A stretch of DNA of 16,825 bases from Lucifugimonas sp038150225 (GTDB lineage: Bacteria > Chloroflexota > Dehalococcoidia > Lucifugimonadales > Lucifugimonadaceae). The translations under genes and the position numbers were made by a program. This document shows positions 1-6,716 of this stretch, piece by piece. The stretch covers positions 1 through 16,825 of the forward strand of contig JAYQWG010000040.1 in NCBI GenBank assembly GCA_038150225.1. Reading direction: 5' to 3'. Positions within the stretch are counted from its first letter, which is position 1; the number at the start of each line of letters is the position of its first letter. Below the pieces are notes generated by a model, which saw only the letters and a program-made list of their open reading frames with translations, did no database searches and had not been told where the DNA came from.

Positions 1-1
1 C

Positions 2-130
2 AACGGAAAGATCACAATTTCCGACGAAATGAGCACATATCCGCTGGCACATTCGATTTATGATCCGCACGTTGACGTGCAGACTCACCCTCACATAGTC
101 AGGGACATAAATCGTTCGTCCAGTAAATGA
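2..130 (+). CDS. C-terminal end of an unidentified protein (partial)
   Basis: The window opens inside a reading frame that runs from base 2 to a TGA at 128-130, leaving 42 visible residues that end in DINRSSSK. The TGA overlaps the ATG of the next gene by four bases (ATGA), a classic sign of translational coupling, so this is very likely the real 3' end of the preceding operon member. The visible piece is hydrophilic and rich in His, Asp and Pro, with no recognisable motif. I do not recognise the family. Its position suggests another enzyme of the same sugar-acid pathway, but no function is assigned. Confidence 0.6.
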   Translation, partial: NGKITISDEMSTYPLAHSIYDPHVDVQTHPHIVRDINRSSSK

Positions 131-1236
131 AGATCGACTCGCTCGAAATATTCCACGTGGCAATGCCACTGATTTATCCGTGGCGCACCGCCTATGGTGC
201 GGACTACGACATTCACTCGGTGCTCGTTCAAGCCCGGAGTGGTGACCATGTAGCCTGGTCGGAGTCGACTCCATTACAAATGCCGACTTACAGTCCCGAG
301 GGTGCGGCCGGAGTTTTTCTGAACGTCTCTGAATATTTTGCCCAGCGAGTCGTTGGCAAAGAGTTCACATCGGCTGATGACGTGTTAGCCGAACTGTCCA
401 TATTCAAAGGCAATACCTTTGCCAAAGCAGCTCTTGAGATCGTTTGGTGGACTCTCCAGTCCAAGATTCAAAACGAACCGTTGCATGCCTTACTTGGTGG
501 TGAACCGAGAGAGGTTCAGGCAGGGGCTGACTTTGGAATCCAGGATTCATTCGAAATGCTTCTTGGAAACATCCAGACCGCTGTCGACGCTGGCTTCCCC
601 CGGATAAAACTAAAGGTCGGACGTGGATGGGATCTCGAAATGTTGAAAGCAGTCAGGTCTGCATTTCCGAATGAGCGATTCCATATCGATTGCAACTCTG
701 GTTACTCCCTGGATGATCTGGACATGTTCAAACAAATGGACCAGTTCAATTTGGAGTTTATCGAGCAACCGTTGGCAAATGATGATGTTCTGGATCACGC
801 TGAACTTGCCCGAAGAATCGACACTCCCATTTGCCTCGATGAATCGATCACCGGACCTAGAGCCGTTGAGCAAGCTCTCCAGGTTGGGGCGTGCAAGATC
901 GTCAACATTAAACCCGGCAGGGTAGGTGGGCTATCGAACGCTGTGCGGATCCATGACATATGCAACGATGCAGGGGTCCCCGTTTGGGTTGGCGGGATGT
1001 TGGAAAGTGCAGTAGGCTCAGCCGTTTGTGTTGAACTCGCCACGCTTCCAAACTTCACATACCCCGGAGACCTGTTCCCATCGTCCCGTTTCTACACTCG
1101 CGACATGGGGCAGCCAGAAGTTGAACTTACTTCGCAAAACACAATGAAACCTTACGAAAAGGGACTACCTGAACCGGATCAGGATCTGCTCGAAAAGTTC
1201 ACCGTAAATCGAAAACTCGTAACTTCCCTGAACTAA
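127..1236 (+). CDS. Enolase-superfamily enzyme, OSBS / N-succinylamino acid racemase-like (MLE subgroup)
   Basis: This 369-residue protein has the full MLE-subgroup architecture: an N-terminal capping domain (about 1-125) and a TIM barrel (about 130-340). Visible active-site residues are the KLK pair (K161, K163) on the second strand, metal ligands D188 (HIDCNSGY), E213 (FIEQPL) and D238 (CLDES), and the opposite lysine K262 (NIKPGRVGG). Length and spacing closely match o-succinylbenzoate synthase / N-acylamino acid racemases. Family chemistry is abstraction of a proton alpha to a carboxylate, giving racemisation, epimerisation or syn-dehydration. No menaquinone genes are nearby, so menC is unlikely. 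The operon context (sulfatase, UxuA-like, lactonase) suggests a carboxylated sugar-derived or amino-acid-derived substrate, but this is inference. The start overlaps the previous stop by four bases. Family is firm; substrate is unknown. Confidence 0.85.
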   Translation: MKIDSLEIFHVAMPLIYPWRTAYGADYDIHSVLVQARSGDHVAWSESTPLQMPTYSPEGAAGVFLNVSEYFAQRVVGKEFTSADDVLAELSIFKGNTFAKAALEIVWWTLQSKIQNEPLHALLGGEPREVQAGADFGIQDSFEMLLGNIQTAVDAGFPRIKLKVGRGWDLEMLKAVRSAFPNERFHIDCNSGYSLDDLDMFKQMDQFNLEFIEQPLANDDVLDHAELARRIDTPICLDESITGPRAVEQALQVGACKIVNIKPGRVGGLSNAVRIHDICNDAGVPVWVGGMLESAVGSAVCVELATLPNFTYPGDLFPSSRFYTRDMGQPEVELTSQNTMKPYEKGLPEPDQDLLEKFTVNRKLVTSLN

Positions 1237-1254
1237 GCAAACGAAAGAAACTCG

Positions 1255-2622
1255 ATGCCAAATTCGCGCCCGAATGTAATCGTCTTCATGACCGACGACC
1301 AGGGATACGGCGATCTGTCATGCATGGGTGCGGAGGACTTCAAAACTCCGACTCTGGACCGCATGGCGAAGAACGGTGCGAGATTTACTGACTGGTACTC
1401 GAATAGCCCGGTTTGCTCGCCATCAAGAGCGGCACTGCTCTCAGGTCGTTACCCCGGTAACGCTGGTGTACGGACAATCCTTCGCGGGCATCGGACTGCG
1501 ACCGGTCTTCCTGCCTCCACTCCCACGCTAGCAACCATGCTCAAAAGTGAGGGGTACAAAACTGGTCTCGTTGGAAAGTGGCATTTAGGACTAGCTGAAC
1601 AGTCACGCCCGGACGCTCATGGGTTCGATCAAACATTCGGATTTATGGCTGGGTGTATCGATTTCTTCTCGCACATTTACTACTGGGGAGCCAATCGACC
1701 GGGCCCGAGCCTTAACCCGACTCATGATCTTTGGGAGAACAATGAAGAAATCTGGCGGAACGGAGAATATTTCACAGAGTTGATTGCCGAAAAGGCAGTT
1801 GAGTTCATACGAGACACGGCAGACAGTGAAGAACCGTTTTTTCTGTACGTGCCATTCAACGCTCCTCATTACCCGATGCATGCACCGCAGAAGTACATGG
1901 ATCGCTTCCCGGATTTGCCGTGGGACCGACAGGTGATGGCGGCGATGATCAGCGCGGTCGATGACGCGATCGCAGCTGTTCAGGACGAGCTTGAGCGCCA
2001 GGGCTTAACCGAAAACACCCTCTCGTTCTTCATGTCCGATAACGGACCATCACGTGAATCCCGAAACTGGTTAGATGGTCGACAGGATCCATACTACGGT
2101 GGTACTTCAGGTGGACTAAAAGGCCACAAGTTCAGTTTGTTTGATGGTGGAGTAAAGGTGCCTGGCATAGTTCATTGGCCCGTCAAGATTCCTGGAGGTC
2201 AGGTAATCGGGACACCTGCAGCTGCAATGGACATCGTCCCGACCGTTCTTGATGCCGTCGGTGCCGGTTCGGCAGGTTATGAAATCGATGGCACGAGTCT
2301 TCTGAGTCTTGTTACTAATGATGTTCAGTTAGATGAGCGACCGATTTTCTGGGAGATGGAAGATCAAACTGCTGTTCGGCGAGGTAAATGGAAGCTAGTT
2401 CTCAAAGGCCAGTTGGTGGAGGAAGGTGACTCAGTCGCCGATGTTCATCTTTCTGATGTGGAGTCAGACCCGTCTGAGTCGGTAAATCTTGCCGAAAAAG
2501 AACCCAAAATTGCCAACGAATTGAAGCAACTTGCTGAAGAATGGCGCGCCGGGATAGAAGCGAGATGGGAACGAGACTACGCAAGTAGCGACTACGAGTA
2601 CGTCGCACATGGAATGGTTTAG
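1255..2622 (+). CDS. Type I (formylglycine) sulfatase, no signal peptide
   Basis: A 455-residue arylsulfatase-family enzyme predicted to hydrolyse a sulfate ester. Visible signatures are metal-binding D14-D15 (MTDDQGYGD), the maturation motif CSPSR at 54-58 with Cys54 as formylglycine precursor, GKWHLG (107-112), a histidine in NAPHYP (H205), SDNGPS (261-266) with D262/N263 as metal ligands, and K289. The C-terminal subdomain (about 360-455) carries an RRGKWKLV element typical of the family. The protein begins directly with the first core strand (PNVIVFMTDD), and the previous gene stops 18 bases upstream, so there is no room for a secretion signal. It is predicted to act in the cytoplasm on small sulfated molecules rather than polymers. 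A maturase (FGE or anSME) is needed and is not in the window. The ribosome-binding site is weak. Confidence 0.93.
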   Translation: MPNSRPNVIVFMTDDQGYGDLSCMGAEDFKTPTLDRMAKNGARFTDWYSNSPVCSPSRAALLSGRYPGNAGVRTILRGHRTATGLPASTPTLATMLKSEGYKTGLVGKWHLGLAEQSRPDAHGFDQTFGFMAGCIDFFSHIYYWGANRPGPSLNPTHDLWENNEEIWRNGEYFTELIAEKAVEFIRDTADSEEPFFLYVPFNAPHYPMHAPQKYMDRFPDLPWDRQVMAAMISAVDDAIAAVQDELERQGLTENTLSFFMSDNGPSRESRNWLDGRQDPYYGGTSGGLKGHKFSLFDGGVKVPGIVHWPVKIPGGQVIGTPAAAMDIVPTVLDAVGAGSAGYEIDGTSLLSLVTNDVQLDERPIFWEMEDQTAVRRGKWKLVLKGQLVEEGDSVADVHLSDVESDPSESVNLAEKEPKIANELKQLAEEWRAGIEARWERDYASSDYEYVAHGMV

Positions 2623-2645
2623 CCAGGATTTTTGAGAGGCAACTG

Positions 2646-3701
2646 ATGGTTTACGACAAAGCCGGAATTCATGATTCGATCAAGAATCAAGGTCACTATC
2701 CCGAGACAGATGAAACTCCAACGCTGACCTTGTTCCTCGACGATCTTTCAGACCGGTCGTTACGACGGGTTAAGCAACTTGGCGTAAAGGGAGTGAGTAC
2801 CGCCAGTCTGGACACTGGTGGACTTGAAACATGGACCGACGACGTTCTACGCAGGCATCTCGATCGAGTCGCTGAGGCTGACCTCGAACTCCGTAACGTG
2901 ATGTTCAACCCATCTGATCGAGTCAGGTTTGGTCAGGACGGGCGCGACGAGGATATGGAGACGATCATCAACGCCATCAAGGTTGCTGGGCGGCAAGGAC
3001 TCCCTGTGATGGAGTACAACTTTTACGCCCATCGAATTGTCGAAGGCTACAAAGTTGTTCCCGGTCGAGGTGGTTCGGGGTTGATGGATTTCAATAACGA
3101 CCGAATCAAGGATTTACCCCCGCTGGTGGGTGAGGAAGCCCATTCACTGGACGAGATGTGGGACAACGTCACGTACTACTTGAAAGCCGTGATCCCTGCA
3201 GCAGAAGAAGCCGGTGTTCGACTGGCTTTGCACCCAAACGATCCGCCGGCGCCAATTAGCCGTGGATCGGGTCAAATCATGAGCACTGTCGAGGGTTGGA
3301 AACGCCTGTGCGACATCGTTCCAAGTCCTCACAACGGGATTACTTTCGACTGTGGAGTAACTCGCGAACTGGGGCACGATCCTGTTGAAATAGCTCGCTA
3401 CTTTGGTGAACGAGACCAAATCAACCATGTGCACTTCAGGAACGTTGTTACTCGCACTCCAAACCTCGACTACACAGAGGTGTGGATCGACGAAGGCCAG
3501 GTCGATATGTTCGCTGTCATGAGTGAGCTTGTACGACAGAAGTATCCTCGTTTAATCTACCCTGAGCACCCACCACAAAACGACTCTGATACTGAATTCC
3601 CGTTCGACGGAATTTCAGCGACCACCTACACCGGATTTGCCTACACGGTCGGCTATGCAAGAGCCATGATGCAGGCAGCAATCGCAACTCAAACTTCGTA
3701 G
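2646..3701 (+). CDS. uxuA: Mannonate dehydratase-like protein (UxuA family), divergent active site
   Basis: This 351-residue TIM-barrel protein resembles UxuA, which dehydrates D-mannonate to 2-keto-3-deoxygluconate in hexuronate breakdown. Matching segments are LALHPNDPP (193-201, H196), HNGITFDCG (229-237, C236) and NHVHFRNV (260-267, H263), the likely His/Cys/His metal ligands. The family's usual late Pro-Asp-His motif reads PEH here (E307, H308), so an Asp ligand may be replaced by Glu. The tail after 320 is unlike the usual UxuA C-terminus. Length is close to the 350-360 residue Gram-positive type. The start is supported by GAGAGG at 2634-2639, six bases before the ATG. It sits 23 bases after the sulfatase and 26 before the cupin. 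Family is fairly firm; the exact substrate may be another aldonic acid. Confidence 0.8.
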   Translation: MVYDKAGIHDSIKNQGHYPETDETPTLTLFLDDLSDRSLRRVKQLGVKGVSTASLDTGGLETWTDDVLRRHLDRVAEADLELRNVMFNPSDRVRFGQDGRDEDMETIINAIKVAGRQGLPVMEYNFYAHRIVEGYKVVPGRGGSGLMDFNNDRIKDLPPLVGEEAHSLDEMWDNVTYYLKAVIPAAEEAGVRLALHPNDPPAPISRGSGQIMSTVEGWKRLCDIVPSPHNGITFDCGVTRELGHDPVEIARYFGERDQINHVHFRNVVTRTPNLDYTEVWIDEGQVDMFAVMSELVRQKYPRLIYPEHPPQNDSDTEFPFDGISATTYTGFAYTVGYARAMMQAAIATQTS

Positions 3702-3727
3702 AGTGATTTAACCCAGGGGAAAGAACA

Positions 3728-4465
3728 ATGGTTCTAGAAGCGCCGATGAATAAAAGGATTCAAACCCACGATGAGATCATGGCGCGCCATGGTGAAGGTG
3801 AGCGATGGGCTGAACGACTGATTGAAGACGGTCGCAATCGAGCGGTTTGGATATCTGGACCTCCTGGCACACCACCGGATCCACACATCCACCCGGACTT
3901 CAACGAGTGGTGGATAGCCCTCGACGGCAGCACTCAGTGGCAGATCGGACAATACGAGCCTGTCCGTTCTTCGTGGGGTGACGTAATCATGGCTCCAGCC
4001 GGTTACTGCCACATCATTGAGCCTAAAGAAGGTGTGCAAGCGATCCGGTTTGGCGTAACTCACCCGAACAGTAACCACGACATCAAGGGAATTGCGCCGT
4101 GTCGGTATTTGCCCGTTGACGAAGGGCAGTCGTCACCTAACTTGATCCACACCAAACTCAAGGATGTGGTCAGTCGAAACGGTTCTGATTCAAACTGGAC
4201 TGAAGTGATCGTTTCTGACGACCGAAACTACGGAACTTATATTCACGAAATAGTGGGCACGAGTTCTGACGCCAATTCGCACGCTAAAGAGAATCGATGG
4301 TGGGTAGTACTTCAAGGTAGTGTCGAATGGGACATCGAAGGTGAAGGTGTTACGACAGCGAATGCAGGTGATGTCGTCTTCATCGAGTCGGGAAAGATAT
4401 ATTCGACTAAAACCGTTGGTGACGAATCGACTATTCGCGTATCGATCGAGGCTCCGAAGGGGTAG
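3728..4465 (+). CDS. Bicupin protein, second domain lacking metal ligands
   Basis: A 245-residue protein with two tandem cupin barrels. Domain 1 (about 45-110) has a complete HxH(x4)E...H metal set: H53, H55, E60 and H95. Domain 2 (about 165-240) is a clear internal duplicate: NEWWIALDGS is mirrored by NRWWVVLQGS, and WGDVIMAPAG by AGDVVFIESG. It retains only H185, the other positions being N183, R190 and Y225. The protein therefore probably binds one metal. Such cupins in sugar operons act as isomerases, epimerases, dioxygenases or binding proteins; nothing here decides which. AGGGG at 3715-3719 sits eight bases before the chosen ATG. A second ATG at residue 7 is possible. Two bases separate it from the downstream lactonase gene, indicating cotranscription. 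Confidence 0.85.
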   Translation: MVLEAPMNKRIQTHDEIMARHGEGERWAERLIEDGRNRAVWISGPPGTPPDPHIHPDFNEWWIALDGSTQWQIGQYEPVRSSWGDVIMAPAGYCHIIEPKEGVQAIRFGVTHPNSNHDIKGIAPCRYLPVDEGQSSPNLIHTKLKDVVSRNGSDSNWTEVIVSDDRNYGTYIHEIVGTSSDANSHAKENRWWVVLQGSVEWDIEGEGVTTANAGDVVFIESGKIYSTKTVGDESTIRVSIEAPKG

Positions 4466-4467
4466 TT

Positions 4468-5361
4468 ATGGAATACCAGATTGAGAAGCTTGCAGCTGAG
4501 GAAGCTCTGGTTGGGGAAGGTCCGGTATGGGACGTCGAATCCCAATCGCTGTACTGGGTAGATATTCAGGGCGGCAGGTTCTGGAATTTTGATCCAACGA
4601 CTGGTGAAAACGAGCTTTTGCACACTGGCTACAACGTAGCGGGTGTGACTCGAAACAGGGGCGGCAGTCTGACAGTCGGTACGTGGGAAGGCGTACAACT
4701 CTGGAATTCAGATGACGACTTCAAGTGGTTGTTCCAGGGCGAACATGAGGGACGGCCTTTTAAGCTCAACGACCTGATTGTTGGTCCCGACGGTTCCCTC
4801 TACGGCGGCAGCGCTCACCTCGATTCGTGCACGCTTTTTCGCTTCAATACCGACGGGAGCGTCGAAATAATCGATGACGGGCTCGACCTGTGCAATGGTA
4901 TGGGATTCTCACCGGACCTCTCGACCTTTTACTCCACGGACTCACCACGTCACGAGATCTACAAATGGGACTACAACCAGTCGACTCGAGAAATTTCGAA
5001 TAAGCGAGTATTCGCGATGATCCCGAGTGAACTCGGAATTCCTGACGGTATGACAGTGGATGCCGAAGGCTATGTGTGGTCCGCGATTTGGTACGGCGGG
5101 ACTGTCGTTCGAATCGATCCCGACGGCAAAGAAGAACGACGAGTGGAATTTCCGGCCGCACAAACGTCATCTGCAATGTTTGGCGGCAAAGACCTCAACG
5201 AGCTTTACGTGACGTCTGCTACGTCAGGTACAGGCAGTACTGAACGCACCGGTTGGGAACCTGCCGGGTTCGATATGAACTCGTATCGCGGCGGTGACTT
5301 GTATCGCGTGAAACTCGATATCCAGGGTAAACCTGAGTTCATCACCGACTTCCCGGTTTAG
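4468..5361 (+). CDS. SMP-30 / gluconolactonase / LRE family lactonase
   Basis: A 297-residue six-bladed beta-propeller of the SMP-30/gluconolactonase family, which hydrolyses sugar lactones to aldonic acids using one divalent metal. The characteristic ligands are visible: E17 (GEGPVWD), N143 (CNGMGFSPD) and D193 (PDGMTVD), with N101 (KLNDL) at the substrate-binding asparagine position. The order and spacing closely follow characterised members. There is no signal peptide, so it is cytoplasmic. The ATG follows the cupin stop by two bases, with a purine-rich GAAGGGG site in the cupin's last codons, so the two are probably translationally coupled. It is the last gene of the operon and would supply the free acid to the UxuA-like dehydratase (inference). 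The lactone substrate cannot be read from sequence. Confidence 0.9.
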   Translation: MEYQIEKLAAEEALVGEGPVWDVESQSLYWVDIQGGRFWNFDPTTGENELLHTGYNVAGVTRNRGGSLTVGTWEGVQLWNSDDDFKWLFQGEHEGRPFKLNDLIVGPDGSLYGGSAHLDSCTLFRFNTDGSVEIIDDGLDLCNGMGFSPDLSTFYSTDSPRHEIYKWDYNQSTREISNKRVFAMIPSELGIPDGMTVDAEGYVWSAIWYGGTVVRIDPDGKEERRVEFPAAQTSSAMFGGKDLNELYVTSATSGTGSTERTGWEPAGFDMNSYRGGDLYRVKLDIQGKPEFITDFPV

Positions 5362-5370
5362 TATCGTCGG

Positions 5371-5937
5371 TCAGTTTCTAGATGGTAGTCCGGGAATTCT
5401 GAATTCCGAAGGCTCGCCGTGCTGGAACGCGTTCCAACCTTTCCACAGACAGCCACGTTCGTTTGCCTTTGCTTGTGCGTCCTGAAATAAGAACCAGCCG
5501 AGGTGTTGACCGTCCTGAGTCCATGCAATCCCCAGCCCTTCTCGGATCATTGTTTCCTCGACCGAAACCCCGTCAGAGGTAAACAAATATCGGTGGTTGT
5601 CGGCAATCCGTACAGAATCTTGCGGTCCGTGCTCGATTCGTATTTGCGATCCCGCTAACTCCGCAAGCCGCGCTTCCGCTAGCTCCGCACAGTCCTCTGG
5701 GTGATCGAGTACGAAGGCTCCGTACATAGATATTTCGCCAAGGTCCGTTCCTAATGTGTTTGCATCTAGCACTTGTTGAACAGAGACGATCTCACAATCG
5801 GCACACCGAAGACCATCACTCACTTCAATGGTTGGCGGAGCACTTTCCTGATTCGCACAACCTACGATAGCGATCACCAGAAGCATCGCGGTCAGGAGTG
5901 ACCTGAGTGTAGTTATTTTTCTAAGTAATCCTGACAA
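5371..5937 (-). CDS. Lipoprotein with a degenerate thermonuclease (SNase)-like domain
   Basis: A 188-residue protein starting with TTG. Residues 1-26 form a lipoprotein signal: basic n-region, hydrophobic stretch and the lipobox IVGC with C27 as lipidation site. This fixes the start, because the next Met (residue 18) would leave too short a signal. Residues about 50-165 follow the staphylococcal-nuclease pattern, ending in EETMIREGLGIA and FQDAQAKANERGCLW, which resemble the SNase helix and C-terminal helix. Catalytic positions are poor: the early DGDT reads DANT, the first catalytic Arg aligns with ISMYG and is missing, and only one Arg (HRYLF, R116) survives. A CADC motif sits at 45-48, with further cysteines at 83 and 163, allowing disulfides outside the membrane. 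It is probably a binding or structural protein rather than a nuclease. It converges with the lactonase gene, nine bases apart. Confidence 0.7.
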   Translation of the reverse strand: MSGLLRKITTLRSLLTAMLLVIAIVGCANQESAPPTIEVSDGLRCADCEIVSVQQVLDANTLGTDLGEISMYGAFVLDHPEDCAELAEARLAELAGSQIRIEHGPQDSVRIADNHRYLFTSDGVSVEETMIREGLGIAWTQDGQHLGWFLFQDAQAKANERGCLWKGWNAFQHGEPSEFRIPGLPSRN

Positions 5938-5989
5938 AGCTTTTGCGTGAAGCGGGATTTTCGAGGAGACTCACGCTAGTATCTACGAA

Positions 5990-6013
5990 CTCGCACCGGG
6001 GTGCGGGTTTTCT
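5990..6013 (+). terminator. GC-rich hairpin followed by a T tract in the leader of the SDR gene pair
   Basis: CTCGCAC (5990-5996) can pair with GTGCGGG (6001-6007), allowing one G-T wobble, around a CGGG loop, and TTTTCT follows. This looks like an intrinsic terminator in the plus direction. No gene ends just upstream on that strand, since the lipoprotein gene runs away from here, so it lies between the presumed promoter and the GTG at 6036. It could act as an attenuator or as insulation. The rest of 5938-6035 is the divergent promoter region; a weak -10-like TAGTAT is present at 5977-5982 without a convincing -35 box. Confidence 0.4.
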
Positions 6014-6035
6014 AATTATTTTCAGGAGTTCTGGT

Positions 6036-6716
6036 GTGAAAATTCTTGTCACATCTGCGGCGTCATCGACAGCACGCGTTGTCGCTGAGGCATTGTCGTC
6101 CGATCACGAGGTTGTGCTGACCGACTTGCCCGGTTCCGCGACACGAGATGTGGTTGGGTGCGATTTGAACCATGACAAGGCAACTGATGACCTTGTCGCC
6201 AACATTGATGTAATTGTCAACGTCGGCTATGCCGGGCAATCAGGCTCGGACACTGATCTAATCGACTATCACACTCGCAGGGTTTACAACCTCTTGCACG
6301 CCGCTTCCGAAGCAGGTGTCGCCCGAGTGATAAATCTCAGTACTTTGAAGTTGTACCAGGATCACGAAGAGAATCTCGTGGTCACAGAAAAATGGCGTTC
6401 AGATCCATCTGCAGAAGATGCTGGGCTTTTGGCTGCTCATCTCTGTGAATATGTCGTAAAAGAATTCGCTCGCGACCAACGTATTCAGGCTGTAAATCTT
6501 CGACTTGGCTGGCCAATTGCAGCGCAGCTCCCGTCCAGTGATACATCTGCAGTTTCAGAGTCAGCGGTGATTGCTGCCGTGAGATCAGCTCTCACATCTG
6601 AGGATCTTGAGCAATGGCAGGATATTCACGTTCAGTCTCACGTCGAACATCAAAGATTCAGTACGAAGAAGGCCGAGGAATTGTTCGAAGGTCTGGCGAA
6701 GGAGTTGGCACGATGA
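6036..6716 (+). CDS. SDR/epimerase-fold protein lacking cofactor and catalytic motifs (probable pseudoenzyme)
   Basis: A 226-residue protein with the NAD-dependent epimerase/SDR layout: MKILVTS strand, HEVVLTD second strand, VDVIVNV-type fourth strand and RVINLST fifth strand. The GxxGxxG nucleotide loop is SAASSTA instead (S7, S10, A13), so all three glycines are replaced, and no YxxxK exists anywhere in the protein. By alignment with the next gene, the Tyr/Lys region falls near residues 130-135 (LLAAHLC). NAD binding and catalysis are therefore doubtful. The GTG start is preferred because AGGAG at 6024-6028 lies seven bases upstream and MKILVT matches the fold's first strand; the frame is open back to 5943 but that extension has no such support. 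It overlaps the next gene by four bases (ATGA), suggesting a coupled, possibly heteromeric pair. Role unknown. Confidence 0.78.
   Translation: MKILVTSAASSTARVVAEALSSDHEVVLTDLPGSATRDVVGCDLNHDKATDDLVANIDVIVNVGYAGQSGSDTDLIDYHTRRVYNLLHAASEAGVARVINLSTLKLYQDHEENLVVTEKWRSDPSAEDAGLLAAHLCEYVVKEFARDQRIQAVNLRLGWPIAAQLPSSDTSAVSESAVIAAVRSALTSEDLEQWQDIHVQSHVEHQRFSTKKAEELFEGLAKELAR

Noticed and set aside
5943..6035. N-terminal extension of the first SDR gene (31 extra residues)
   Set aside because: The extension would read through the terminator-like hairpin and has no family similarity. The GTG at 6036 has AGGAG at a good distance and begins the fold.
6614..6712. N-terminal extension of the second SDR gene
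   Set aside because: The Rossmann fold begins at the ATG at 6713, which overlaps the previous stop; the extension is read from another gene's coding sequence.
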